Shown: in pieces, positions 26,301 to 43,984 of the stretch
How the letters are laid out: each line of letters opens with the position of its first letter
How positions within the stretch are numbered: the first letter of the stretch is position 1
Assembly: GCA_037176905.1 (NCBI GenBank)
Contig: JBBBWG010030243.1
Coordinates: forward strand, 1 to 49,642
Direction of reading: 5' to 3'
Length of the DNA: 49,642 nt
Source: Azolla pinnata
Taxonomy: Eukaryota > Streptophyta > Polypodiopsida > Salviniales > Salviniaceae
Notes under the pieces: model-generated
The model's input: the letters and a program-made list of their open reading frames with translations, nothing else
What the model was told of the DNA's origin: nothing
The model's database searches: none
Program-made: the position numbers and the translations under genes

Positions 26301-26426
26301 GTCGGGGTCGAGCACATTGGCAGCCTTGTGAGGTTGAGCCTCCTTGGAGGCGGCTCTGACCTTGAAGGGGAGGGGAGCCCTGCCGTTCAGTCTTCCCGTC
26401 GAATCTACCTCCCCGTCGCTGGCCAT
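11368..26426 (-). CDS. Giant ARM/HEAT-repeat protein with N-terminal galactose-binding-like domain and C-terminal coiled coil (about 2161 aa, 27 exons)
   Basis: Exons in coding order (plus coordinates): 26426-26241, 26127-26047, 25426-25289, 25202-25092, 24997-24947, 24871-24771, 24681-24594, 23024-22887, 22767-22510, 21762-21684, 21609-21518, 21420-21337, 21252-21178, 21095-21048, 20974-20879, 20804-20575, 19179-15689, 15022-14943, 14863-14780, 14450-14379, 13658-13547, 13412-13343, 13232-13104, 13032-12915, 12031-11946, 11799-11687, 11642-11368. Junctions are GT-AG and all phases agree (6486 nt). Residues about 30-150 (motifs NHWSTST, EWILLELE, YVRISCLRGNPIAIYSVQ) look like a discoidin/XRCC1-N-like galactose-binding fold. 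Residues about 200-1780 are Leu-rich helical repeats, over half of them in one 3.5-kb exon. Residues about 1785-2020 are a charged Glu/Arg/Gln coiled coil, and the tail is Arg/Ser rich. I recognise this as a conserved plant family usually annotated only as ARM-repeat superfamily; function is not known to me. The start is ATG 26426; an in-frame ATG at 26558 would add 44 poorly conserved-looking residues. A scaffold gap lies in intron 16. Confidence 0.85.
19269..19368. other. Assembly gap (100 N) in intron 16 of the ARM gene
   Basis: Exactly 100 N, the usual placeholder for a gap of unknown size. The left flank ends ATCACCAA and the right flank begins CACCAATCAC, so the short word CACCAA is repeated on both sides. 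The gap falls between exon 16 (ending 20575) and exon 17 (starting 19179) and does not interrupt coding sequence in the model. Confidence 0.95.
22186..22368. repeat. Degenerate tandem duplication in intron 9 of the ARM gene
   Basis: About 62 bases at 22188-22250 (around CTTGCCAATGCTGTGGGATC) recur in diverged form at 22306-22368 (around CTGCCAATGCTGTGCAATC), with a period near 120. The two copies lie in the same intron and direction. Confidence 0.8.
23025..24593. other. Longest clean intron (intron 7) of the ARM gene
   Basis: This 1.57-kb AT-rich intron separates the exon ending at 24594 from the exon starting at 23024. It holds an 82-codon minus-strand frame at 23592-23840, but no domain, terminal repeat or transposase-like sequence was recognised. 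Confidence 0.55.
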
Positions 26427-28054
26427 GGCGACGGTCACTTCGTCAGACACAGGCTCGCGCGCATCCGAAGAAGCTCTGCGATCGTCCCTCCCGCTCCACG
26501 CTCGACCGGGGCCCTCTGAATGCCTTCGAAAATTTTCCAGCAAGATCACGAAAATCACAAGGGCTTTTTTTTGTGTTGTTTTAACTTAAAGAGTTCGTTC
26601 CTGAATCAGCAGAATTTATACAGAACAATCCAAGCTTAATTGAACTCCAAGCCTAATTGAATTCCATGCTCAAATTCCTCAGCTCAAAGTGTTCGTGATC
26701 GAGCTCGGATACAAAGCTATTGATCCGGAGCCAGGTCGGAGTTTCGTGGCCCGAGATTTCTACTGACCTCGAATGACTTGACTTGTTCTGCTGACGAGTA
26801 GAAAGACTTGACGTGACAAGAGAGCAAGAGAGAGACCGATGACTGAGAGCGACTCGAAGTGTAACCATCGCATTGCAATGTGATAGCCACGTGGAATGTT
26901 GAGTTCTTTTAATCCGTGGGCATCATATTGTGACTACACGATAATGTTGGGAATGAAAGAGTGATTTTCAGACAATTTGTGGTGTTTTTTTATGATCTTC
27001 CCATCATGGATTTACTTAGGCAAATAGATGGATCTCCCCAAATGAAGGCATTGATTTTATCTTTTGTCCAACGTTTAGAGGCAAGGCGGTGAATGAGTGG
27101 TTGGAATTGGAAATCTTTGATATTGTTCTTTTGGCTCCTCGGTCAACATTGTCTAATCGAACAACTTACGGAGATATGCAGGAGACATTGTGAATGCCTG
27201 GCGACAAAGCTCTAACACGTGTGAAATGACGGTTTCTTGTGACGGGTCACACTGATCAATCACCCACACCACTGAATACTGCATGATGCAAGCTTTGACC
27301 ATCCATTTGCTTGTAGACTCCATTGTGATCTAAAGGCATGGTTTCCTACTCATCCTGGAAGATCCCAGGACCAAGGTCAACAATCCAATCGACAACGTCA
27401 AATAACCTATGTCCTCTTGCAACAAATTGTATGGCCAGTTGAGTTGATGACTGTTTCGACCCTATCAGAGTGCAATCTTGCTTGCGAACAACCTAAATGC
27501 ACAATGCTCGATCCGGAGTTCACGAACATTCCAGTCATCGACATGCTATTTAGACGAAGCTCACTGAGGGTTAAACCTCTGAGAACAGGTCAGGAGGCAA
27601 AATTAGGGTTAGGGTTAGGGTTTAGGGTTTAGGGTTTAGGGTTTAGGGTTTGTTCTAAAGTGTTCTTTAAGGGCTTATAAACCCTCATTTTAGCATTTCA
27701 GTTCAAACCCAAAAATGAACAAAACAAAACGAGCTCAAAATATTTCCCGCCCTTTCATCCGTCGAGCTATCGAGCTTCTGCAGACGACGGAGTCCTCATT
27801 GACGCAGACAGGAAGCAACAGAGATCAGAACCCTCGCCTGCAGCCCCACCCCGTTCCTCGATCTTACCAAGGATGGACCAATGCGAAGGGAATGGCTCCG
27901 TGGAATCGATCTAGCATGCCACGCCACAGAAAACGGGTCCGCCTTTCCGTGCATCCATCCCGTCATTCACTACTCCCGACCCGCAGATGACACTACATGG
28001 TATCGATTCTCCGTTCTCCTGCCTTTCCATCTCACATGCAGCCTAGCGCAGGCT
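26427..28054. promoter_or_regulatory. Divergent intergenic region between the ARM gene and RECQ4A
   Basis: The ARM gene starts leftward at 26426 and the helicase gene starts rightward at about 28055, so the 1.6 kb between them should contain both promoters and leaders. A cluster of telomere-type repeats lies at 27602-27651, and a CTTATAAACCCTC sequence with a TATA-like core follows at about 27674. Short open frames at 27417-27632 and 27715-27990 have no recognisable similarity. Neither transcription start can be fixed from sequence. Confidence 0.5.
27602..27651 (+). repeat. Short interstitial telomere repeat / telo-box cluster
   Basis: About two to three TTAGGG-type units are followed by about five TTTAGGG-type units in a clean 50-base run. 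It lies 0.4 kb upstream of the helicase start and 1.2 kb upstream of the ARM gene start. In plants, short telo-boxes (AAACCCTAA) in promoters are bound by TRB/telobox-binding factors and occur in genes of dividing cells; whether this run acts that way is inference. Confidence 0.92.
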
Positions 28055-36321
<8,267 letters not shown>

Positions 36322-38295
36322 AGACCGAAATCACACTTCCGTGAAGTCGAGGAAAGCCACTTGTTGGCCAAGTATCATCATTGCTGCAGGTTCAGTGATG
36401 GACTTACCCTTTCATCACTTCGCTCCACAATGTATACATACAATAGCACTTGTACTCGGGCTGTTATCCACAATCCAATTATCTTTGGATTACTTCTCCC
36501 CAATTTGTGAGGGAACTACCAGCAAGCATTACAGAGGGGCAAAACAACAGGCGTGCAGAGTATCGCAAATGGCGATAGCTGGTACTGGCATCACGTAAGT
36601 GAAAGTGATGATGCTCAACGAGTCATCGTATAACTTGCTTTGAGGCATAAAATGCAGTTGTCGAGAAATGCGATTGGAATTTGGATACAAGATGACTTGA
36701 AACCATGAGAGACAACATTGAGATGTGATTTACATGAGAAAATAGCAGCATGCCTACCCTTTCGAGAGAGCGAGATTAGCAACTGCTATTTGTGATGTTT
36801 GATTAGTTTTCCTTGCAGATGGAATGTATTGATGAATTATGGCTTATGTGAGATGAAGATGGCAAGCCAAGGTGGATCTTGCCTGCGGCTTGTGGACAAG
36901 TAAATGGGATCATAACAACCAGACATTACTCAGAGCACATTGAAGGCTTTGCTTCCTATGGCGGGTCTCTCAGTTGGTTGGAGACTAAATGTGCACCTTT
37001 ACAGGATTTCAAAGAGGCTCATGTGGTGCGAGTTATCGAGGTGGCATTGTTTGTGGTTGTGTATTCGAATGACTCTCCCAGTAATATTTACATCTTATCT
37101 AAAGAAACTCGGGGTACTACTGAAGCTGCACTTTAACATTGGCCCTGAGAATTGATCACATTTGAAGTTTGTCTTTTGTATCAAGTTGGTGATATGCTAC
37201 TTCAAGATAGGCTTTGAAATGCATGAGATCTGTGGAATGGAATTCAGAACGACTTTCTATGCATGAGGTTTGATCCTTTCTTCCGTGGAGGTGATTTATC
37301 GGCATGCCAATTGCAGTTTTCAGTCGGAACAAGATCTGTCTATTATTAACCTACGAGTTGAATGGTTTGGAGAATGTGCCTTATGACGTAGCGTGTACCG
37401 AATCGAGCTACGAAATGCTCGATGAAAAACCCGTTGCATGCTTTGCTGGTGGGAAATCGACAGCGAGAAATGAATGGATCTATATGTGTACGATGATGTG
37501 ATGGAACTGGAATTTACGTGTTGGTTGGGAAGCCTGCAGTTTACAAAAGGTGAGAGACAAAAGGCGCGAGCGCAACTACTGGAAGTAGAGAGTCGATGAG
37601 TAAAGAGAAAAAAAAGGCGGAAGCTTTTGTTTGGTGGATTATGTAGTTTGGAATTGAATTGGAGTAGAATGGTTGCTGTTTCGGAACTTAAAAACATTGC
37701 ATTTAGGGAAGAATGGCAAGCAAGGGAGCCCGATTCATTGAATACATGGGAATTAGGGTCCGAGGCGTGTTCACCAACATGTACGTGGCTGATTGATCGA
37801 CGAGCGTTAAAGATAGAAACATGACTTGAATGGTACTGTCATTGCATAGAGATACAGAAAGCTGGAGCTTCTGCAAGCAACCGATTGGGGTGCAAGAACG
37901 ATGCGAGATTTCGCGAGGAATTGCTGCTTGTTACCGTCGTGGCTCTGGAAGCCAGATTAGCTGATATAAAACCAGAAAAAATTGTTGCAGGAGTTGGGGT
38001 TCTTTCTTCAGCCAGCTCTTCCTCGATCCCATGAGAGATTTAGTTTAGAGCTAGAGAGCCACTAGCAAGGCAGTGTTATGGAGCGGAGCTCCAAAGTAAT
38101 CTGGCAAAGCAAATCGGTGATTAAATTCATCTTTGTCGAGAAGCGTTTCCCTTGTTGTGCTTAATAATGTATTAATTTATGAGTACTTGCCAATTGATTA
38201 TAGTCCGATTAATTCTATGGTCTTTGATTGATTGTTTGATCACCATGGAAGCGGCTCACGAGGCCCGTCGCTTCATGCACATGCATCCATCCATC
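36322..38295. other. 3' flank of RECQ4A and spacer, no gene recognised
   Basis: About 2 kb follow the helicase stop codon. The frames here (for example 36104-36598 and 36879-37136 on plus) lack recognisable motifs, and no splice-consistent gene model could be built. The first few hundred bases are presumably 3' UTR. A TATAAAA-like word near 37971 has no gene behind it that I can see. Confidence 0.5.
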
Positions 38296-38301
38296 CATCC
38301 G

Positions 38302-38387
38302 TACATACATACATGCATACATACGTGCATACATACGTACATACATACATACATACATACATACATACATACATACATACATACATA
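38302..38387. repeat. (CATA)n microsatellite
   Basis: A nearly pure ATAC/CATA tetranucleotide tract with a few CATG/CGTA variants near its left end. Open frames rich in HTYI or YVCM here are translations of the repeat. Confidence 0.95.
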
Positions 38388-38512
38388 AGAGTCAAATTCT
38401 TTCCCCGACAGGTTTTGAGGCGGAGTCATGTTGGGCAATGGGCCAACAAGTGTCAGGAGTCAGGGATCAGAAGAGCCCAGGACAAGAACGGGGAGTTTTC
38501 CGATTAAAAAAC

Positions 38513-38577
38513 CTTCTTCTTCTTCTTCTTCTTCTTCTTCTTCTTCTGCTTCTGCTGCTTCTTCTTCTTCTTCGTCT
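38513..38577. repeat. (TTC)n microsatellite
   Basis: TTC triplets with a few TGC interruptions run for about 65 bases. The Leu- or Lys/Arg-rich frames across it are artefacts of the repeat. Confidence 0.93.
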
Positions 38578-39163
38578 TAATGTGCGTGTCGATTTTAATA
38601 TACAAAATGGGATCTTCGTGTTGTTTAGCAAGTTGCTTTGTTGTTGTTGCTGTGAGCTGAGGAACATCTGGGCGTAGTGTTGGGATCTTGAGGGACACCG
38701 CTGCAGATCGATCGGTCTGTCCGGATGGGATCCGATAAGAAGCACTTCGATTCTATACAATCGCCTTTTTCTAATTTTTATTTCCATTCTTTTTCTCCAG
38801 GGAGAAGATGGTTAAAGAAAGCGCGGGATCTGTAGCCTGGCGCCTCGCCCGAACGAGGAGGCGAGCAGTGCAGAGAGCAGATCAGAGCAGACCAGACTAG
38901 AGACCAAACCGGGATCGAGAGGACCGATGATGAACGAGAGGCATTAGAAACCAGATGAAGCACAGATGGTCACACCCCGGACTCGGTTCCCGGAAGCCTG
39001 GGGGCAATTCTACCATGCCAAATTTAGCAAGACCTCCGGCGGCTTGTGTATCTGGCGCCAGCCAACAGATGTTCCCCAGGCTTTCCGTAATGGTACATCT
39101 GTTCCCTGTACCAGCCCAGACTGACAACAATGCATACAGATAGACAGACAGACAGACATACAT
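38578..39163. other. Spacer left of the second gap, possible degraded retroelement interior
   Basis: GC rises here compared with the genes to the left. On the minus strand this is the direction in which a retroelement body would lie if the LTR call at 39414-40245 is right. A minus-strand frame over 38897-39163 is open but no gag, protease, reverse transcriptase or integrase motif was recognised. A (GACA)n tract lies at about 39142-39158. Confidence 0.35.
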
Positions 39164-39240
39164 ACATAGATGCATGCATTGGTTTATGTTTGTGACTTGG
39201 GGGGTTCGGACTCGTGTACCATCTGAGACGCCAACTTGTT
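39164..39240. repeat. 77-bp repeat, left copy beside the assembly gap
   Basis: The 77 bases ending at the gap are identical to the 77 bases 39341-39417 that begin right after it. They include the putative primer-binding-site region of the retroelement. Identity up to the gap edges points to unmerged contig ends. Confidence 0.95.
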
Positions 39241-39340
39241 NNNNNNNNNNNNNNNNNNNNNNNNNNNNNNNNNNNNNNNNNNNNNNNNNNNNNNNNNNNN
39301 NNNNNNNNNNNNNNNNNNNNNNNNNNNNNNNNNNNNNNNN
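39241..39340. other. Assembly gap (100 N)
   Basis: Exactly 100 N, flanked on both sides by the same 77-bp sequence. It is a scaffold placeholder; real missing sequence may be zero, negative (an overlap) or a collapsed repeat. Confidence 0.97.
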
Positions 39341-39417
39341 ACATAGATGCATGCATTGGTTTATGTTTGTGACTTGGGGGGTTCGGACTCGTGTACCATC
39401 TGAGACGCCAACTTGTT
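39341..39417. repeat. 77-bp repeat, right copy beside the assembly gap
   Basis: Exact copy of 39164-39240. It runs four bases into the TGTTA terminus of the putative LTR that starts at 39414. Confidence 0.95.
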
Positions 39418-40245
39418 AGGCTACCTACGGATTGGGCCCCGAGACTACAGTGCGTGTTTTGACTTCTCGTCCCTGGATACCTCGAGAACTAGGATAAACA
39501 CAAGGCCCGGTTTCGGTCGTCCTCGAACTCCTCGAAGCCCCCTTCGGAGAGCTCTCGTCGCCCCCGGGAGTTTGAAGCTGGGACTCATTTGTTTGTGGGG
39601 CTTTGGCCGATACGATCGCGTTGGAGCCAGAGGTCCTGGGAGCAGCTCCGGAGAAAGAGCAATGGCTTGGAAACAGGAAAAGCCAAGCCAATGTCGATCG
39701 ATGGTCGAACAGAAGCGCGCAAGAGAAAACGCCCGAGCCAGTCAGAAGACAACCAGAAATAGCCCGATCTTTCTGTAGTAACCGAGTCGGAAAGCTCGAG
39801 CGAGTCTTTGTCTGTCATCGCTGCGTTTGGAAGGTCGTTATCGTACGTCCCCTTCTAGCACAGCCCCGAAGAAGCCCTTCTGTTTCGCGCGTGTCCCTGC
39901 GTGTGAATCCGGCTTTTTGCTCTGTTACAGCTTTTCGACGCATGTCTGCTCCTGCTGGCGCCTGATCTTGCCCCTGTGGGGAGGCCATGTCGATCATCGA
40001 TACATAGAACGAACCACACTTTTGCAAGCCGCAGAAACGCAATCGAGAACGATTCGAAGTATTCGAGATCGATGCATCACCGGAAATACGCTTCCGACCA
40101 GAAGAAACGGTGGAGTTAATCAAACGCTTCAACGATAAGAAATACAAACTAATGTTTCCGAAACGATTCTGATTGATTCTTTCATGCGGAAGCAGCAGCA
40201 GCAGACGGGGAAAAAAAAGAGGCATTCGTTCTTTCGCTCGTAACA
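39414..40245 (-). mobile_element. Probable LTR of an LTR retrotransposon (minus orientation), body missing or degraded
   Basis: Read on the minus strand, the segment begins TGTTACGAGCG and ends GGTAGCCTAACA, so its termini form the TGTTA...TAACA inverted repeat typical of LTRs. Three bases beyond the end is TGGCGTCTCAGATGG, a plausible tRNA primer-binding site, which would make this the 5' LTR of an element running leftward. Length 832 bp is normal for a plant LTR. GC content is higher than in the flanking genes. No second LTR is present and the interior has no recognised pol domain, so it is an element fragment interrupted by the assembly gap. A target-site duplication cannot be checked because the other end is absent. 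Confidence 0.5.
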
Positions 40246-40320
40246 TTTCGCAAACGTTTGCAAACTTGCAGTCGAGCTTGCAAAAACCTCAGAAGCTTGC
40301 GAATGTTACGACGTTTCTAT

Positions 40321-40735
40321 GAATCCAAGCATGCATGCATGCATGTGTGGATGTTGGGATGAATCTAAGCATGCATGCATGCATGTGTGGATGTTGGGAT
40401 GAATCTAAGCATGCATGAATGCATGCATTCATGTAGGCATGCGTGGATGTAGGGATGAATCTAAGCATGCATGCATGCATGCATGTACGCATGTGTGGAT
40501 GTAGGGATGAATCTAAGCATGCATGTATGCATGTGTGGATGTAGGGATGAACCTAAGCTTGCATGCATGCATGCATCATGTGTGGATGCAGGGACATGCA
40601 TGCACGCATGCATGCATGTGCGCATGTGTGGATGTAGGGATGATTCTAAGCATGCATGAATGCATGCAGGCATCATGTGTGGATGTAGGACATGCATGTA
40701 GGCATGTGTGGATGCTGGGATGAACCTAAGCATGC
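40321..40735. repeat. Minisatellite with a 40-bp unit rich in ATGC
   Basis: A unit of the form GAATCTAAGC(ATGC)n followed by ATGTGTGGATGTTGGGAT recurs at 40321, 40361, 40401, 40457, 40509 and further, with units of 40-56 bases depending on the number of ATGC steps. About nine units are visible and later ones are more diverged. Translated frames (HACMHA-type) are artefacts. Confidence 0.92.
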
Positions 40736-41359
40736 ATCCATGGATGGATGCATGCACGTGTGAGTGCACACGCATGCATCCATGCATAAGGACCGTGGAT
40801 GCATGATGGGTGCATGTGCCTCCGTATGCATACATACATACGCGAGCAACCGTATGTGGGGAGTTTTGTTTTTTGGGTCTAAAAATAAAAGAGGGGCAAA
40901 AATACATTTAAGAGAAGAGAAACGTACAGCCCATATACGGTGTGGAAACAAAGAAATACGTAGAATACAAACGAAACAAGAAGTAATAGAATAATAATGA
41001 TGATAACGAAAATACGGTTGTGCGCGACACATAAATAAATAAATGAATAAATGAATTAATTAAGAGGGCCAGAGAAACAAAGAAAAAGAAACCGGAATAG
41101 AAATACGCGGAAAATAAATAAAACGTCTGTAGGAAAAGAAGCATACCATTATACGCACATTTGTACGCACCCCGTATAGGAAAATATACGAATATACGGA
41201 ATCTAATCCGAAATCACAGGGAAAGAATAATAAAGAATTACGTACGGGTATAATTTTGTGGTGGGGGGGGAAAAAACAAGAAAACAACACGAATATTTAA
41301 ACAATTTTTGTTTTTATTTATCCGGGCGGAATTTGTTTTTTGTTTTTTTACGGTTAAAG
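40736..41359. other. AT-rich spacer, no gene seen
   Basis: Low-complexity sequence with (AAAT)n at about 41031-41060 and repeated ATACG words. No protein-like frame. Confidence 0.6.
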
Positions 41360-41552
41360 CGAAAAAAAGTCCGTCTCCGAAAAGGACAGGCCGAAAAAGC
41401 GAAAAAAAAGGTAGAGAGAGTAAAAGAAAAAAGGTAGAGAGAGAAAAAGAAAAAAGCGAGAAAAAGGAAAAAAAAGGCGAAGAAGGGAAAAAAATCAAAA
41501 AACAATCAAAAGGCCAAAAAAAAAGAAAAAAAAGAAAAAAGCGGAGCCAAGA
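41360..41552 (+). repeat. Polypurine tract of about 190 bases
   Basis: The plus strand is almost all A and G (runs such as GTAGAGAGAGAAAAAGAAAA), with few pyrimidines. The matching minus strand is a long polypyrimidine stretch. Charged Lys/Glu frames here come from the composition. Confidence 0.88.
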
Positions 41553-41554
41553 AA

Positions 41555-41790
41555 ATACGTACGGGCTCACGTACATATGGACGTACGCACGTACGTAGGC
41601 CGTATCCCGGGCGTATACGCCCGGGTGGAGGCGCACAAGCACGTACACCGACCGTATACGCATACGGCCTCCCTCGTTCTCTCTTTTGCCCTCCTCTCTG
41701 TACTGTTTTGCTCGCATACGGACCGTATATCCGGAGCGTATACGCGCAGACGTACGCGTAGAAGCGCACCGTACGTATACGTCGTCTTCT
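41555..41790. repeat. CGTACG/CGTATACG-rich palindromic stretch
   Basis: The region is packed with TACG, CGTACG and CGTATACG words and contains the perfect 20-base palindrome CCCGGGCGTATACGCCCGGG at 41606-41625. CpG density is far higher than in the surrounding DNA. It lies about 1.7 kb upstream of the ERECTA-family start codon. Confidence 0.85.
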
Positions 41791-42403
41791 TTCTCGCTCT
41801 GTTTTTTTTCTGTCTCTGTGTTTCTTCTGTGTTTTTCTCCTCTGCGTTTCTCGCTGGGTTTTCCCTCTGCGTTTCTCGATCTCCGCTGCTCTCTGGAATC
41901 GCTTCTGCGCAGGAAAAAGAAGAGAATGGCGGAAAGAAGGAAGGGGAGAGGAGCGGTTTTTTTTTAATTGCAGAGCTATTCTGCAGAGAATGGCTATGGC
42001 TTTTCAAGCTCCTTCTTCCCCCCTTCTCTCTCTCTCTCTCTCTCTCTCTACTGTGTGTGCGAATCAGAGAGGGGCTGCAGAACACAGAGAGAGAGAGAGA
42101 GAAGCGAGAGCTGCAGAGCCCCTAGTCCCTGTCAAGTCCTTTAGGGTTTATGTCAAGAGATACGGCCGCTTCTCTTCTCTCCCTTCTTCCCTATCATCTC
42201 TGAGCTATGTCCTCTTCTTCTTCTTCTTCTTCTTCTTCTTCCTCTTCTGTGTCTCTCTCTGTCTCTCTCTCTGTCTCTGAGCTATGTCGCAGAGAGTCTG
42301 TGTCTGTGTCTGTCTGTCTGTTTTTTCTCGGGGGGGTTTTAATGCGATGCGGATGGAGTTGTTGATGGAGCTTGAAAGAAAGAAAAGAGCAGGCGAGAAA
42401 CTC

Positions 42404-42440
<37 letters not shown>

Positions 42441-42576
42441 GGGTCTTCTGCGCGAGGAGAAGGAGAGAGAGAAAGAGAAAGAGCGAGCGATGGAGAAGCA
42501 GCAGAAAGACAGAGAAAGGGGAGCGATGGCGAGCAGCAGAAAGACAGAGAAATGGGAGCGATGGCGAGCAGCAGAA

Positions 42577-42626
<50 letters not shown>

Positions 42627-43096
42627 GGAAGGAGGTCAATTGAATGGAGCAGCAGTCAGAACAAAGGACTGTACATAAGTTAATCATCTGCCCCCATCTC
42701 CTCCTCCATCGCCATCGCCATCGCCATCGCCATCGCCAAGAACCCAAGCTTTTCTTCTTCTTTTCCCCCTTCTTCTTCTTCTTCTTCTTCTTCTTCTTCT
42801 TCATTGCTGCTGCTCGTACGTTCTGTCAATCATCACAAGCCTGTCTTTGTCCTCTCGATTAGGTCAAATCAATTCTTCTGTCCAATTAGGGCAAACCCGC
42901 CTCTGTCTTCTCTCTCTTTCTCTCGCTCTGCGTTCCCCGCTCTTAACCCTAATTCTTCCCCTTTCCTCTGCAATCGCGCCATTGCAGCTGGGAAGAAGCT
43001 TCAATGGAGCTTCGGAGGATTGCAGCGAGCTCTTCGTAGCACCATTTCACCCAGGAACAGCAGCAGCGGCAGCATCAGATGATGCTCCTCCTCCTC

Positions 43097-43130
<34 letters not shown>

Positions 43131-43449
43131 GTCGTCGTCGTCTGCGAGGAGCAGAGAGGCTCCGGAGAGGAAGAAGAGCGAGACGATCCTTCTGCGACGC
43201 CCATTTCTGCGGAGCTCCGCCATCGCCCACAACCTGCATTGCTTGATTCCGCCTCGCCGACGAGCTCCACTGGGAGCTGAAGCGCGAATCGCAGAGGAAA
43301 AGCTCGAGATTCGACACCATTCTCCAAGAAGAAGAAGAAGACATCAAGAAGAAGAAGAAGAAGAAGACATCAAGAAGAAGAAGAAGAACAAGAAATCAAG
43401 AAGAAGAAGAAATCAAGAAGAAGAAGAAGAAGAAGAAGAAGAAGAAGAA
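41791..43449 (+). promoter_or_regulatory. Promoter and 5' leader of the ERECTA-family gene, dense in microsatellites
   Basis: Holds (CT)n at about 42024-42049, (TTC)n at 42212-42246, (GA)n at 42407-42437 and 42594-42622, (CCATCG)n at 42706-42738, (TTC)n at 42770-42802, (ATC/GTC)n at 43099-43141 and (GAA)n-rich sequence at 43320-43449. CT/GA tracts match the GAGA-type elements bound by BPC proteins in plants, which are known to act on developmental genes; activity here is inference. ERECTA transcripts have long leaders, so part of this is likely transcribed. An open frame from 42847 is in phase with the coding start. Confidence 0.6.
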
Positions 43450-43926
43450 ATGAAGATGGTAATGGCGATGGCTCAGAGCTTGAGCTTCTATCTCTGCGTG
43501 CTGCAGCTATGGCGGCATTCAACTGCGCTCGCAGGAATTCCTGAAGAAGGTACCGTCCCTTCCTTCTTCCTCCTCCTTCTTCTTCTTCTTCTTCTGCTTC
43601 TTCTTCACCTGCTCTTCCTTCCTTCCCCTCTTTTGCGCCTCTGCATCATCATCATCAGGTCAAGCTCTGGCGTCCGTGAAGCGGGCGCTCAAGGACGCCA
43701 GCAACGAGCTCTACACATGGGACGAAGCTGCATCAGAGCAGAGCCATTGCTACTGGCGAGGTGTAATCTGCGACAACATAACCCTGCACGTCGTGGAACT
43801 GTGAGTTCTCCATTGCTCTCCATCTCCATCTCTCCATCTCCATCTCCATCTCCTTCCATCATCTGCAAGACTGAGATTCGACTGCTTCCAATTCAATTCT
43901 ACAAACTTATTCCTCCCCAGGAACCG

Positions 43927-43984
<58 letters not shown>

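Noticed and set aside
26427-26558. In-frame upstream ATG (26558) as the ARM gene start
   Set aside because: The extra 44 residues are not protein-family-like, and the sequence right after ATG 26426 leads directly into the galactose-binding-like domain.
38897-39356. Minus-strand frames across the second gap with GNRCTITESLGNICWLAP-like sequence
   Set aside because: They span the N run, and no gag, pol or host-gene motif could be named. They could be degraded retroelement interior but cannot be supported as a gene.
40321-40735. Possible CRISPR-like array (regular repeats of about 40 bases)
   Set aside because: Units are contiguous with no unique spacers, vary by ATGC steps, and lie in eukaryotic intergenic DNA, so this is a minisatellite.
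41238-42125. Several overlapping open frames on both strands, 90-180 codons
   Set aside because: They are composed of Lys/Glu, Phe/Ser or YVRT-type repeats produced by polypurine, CT and TACG tracts, with no domain.
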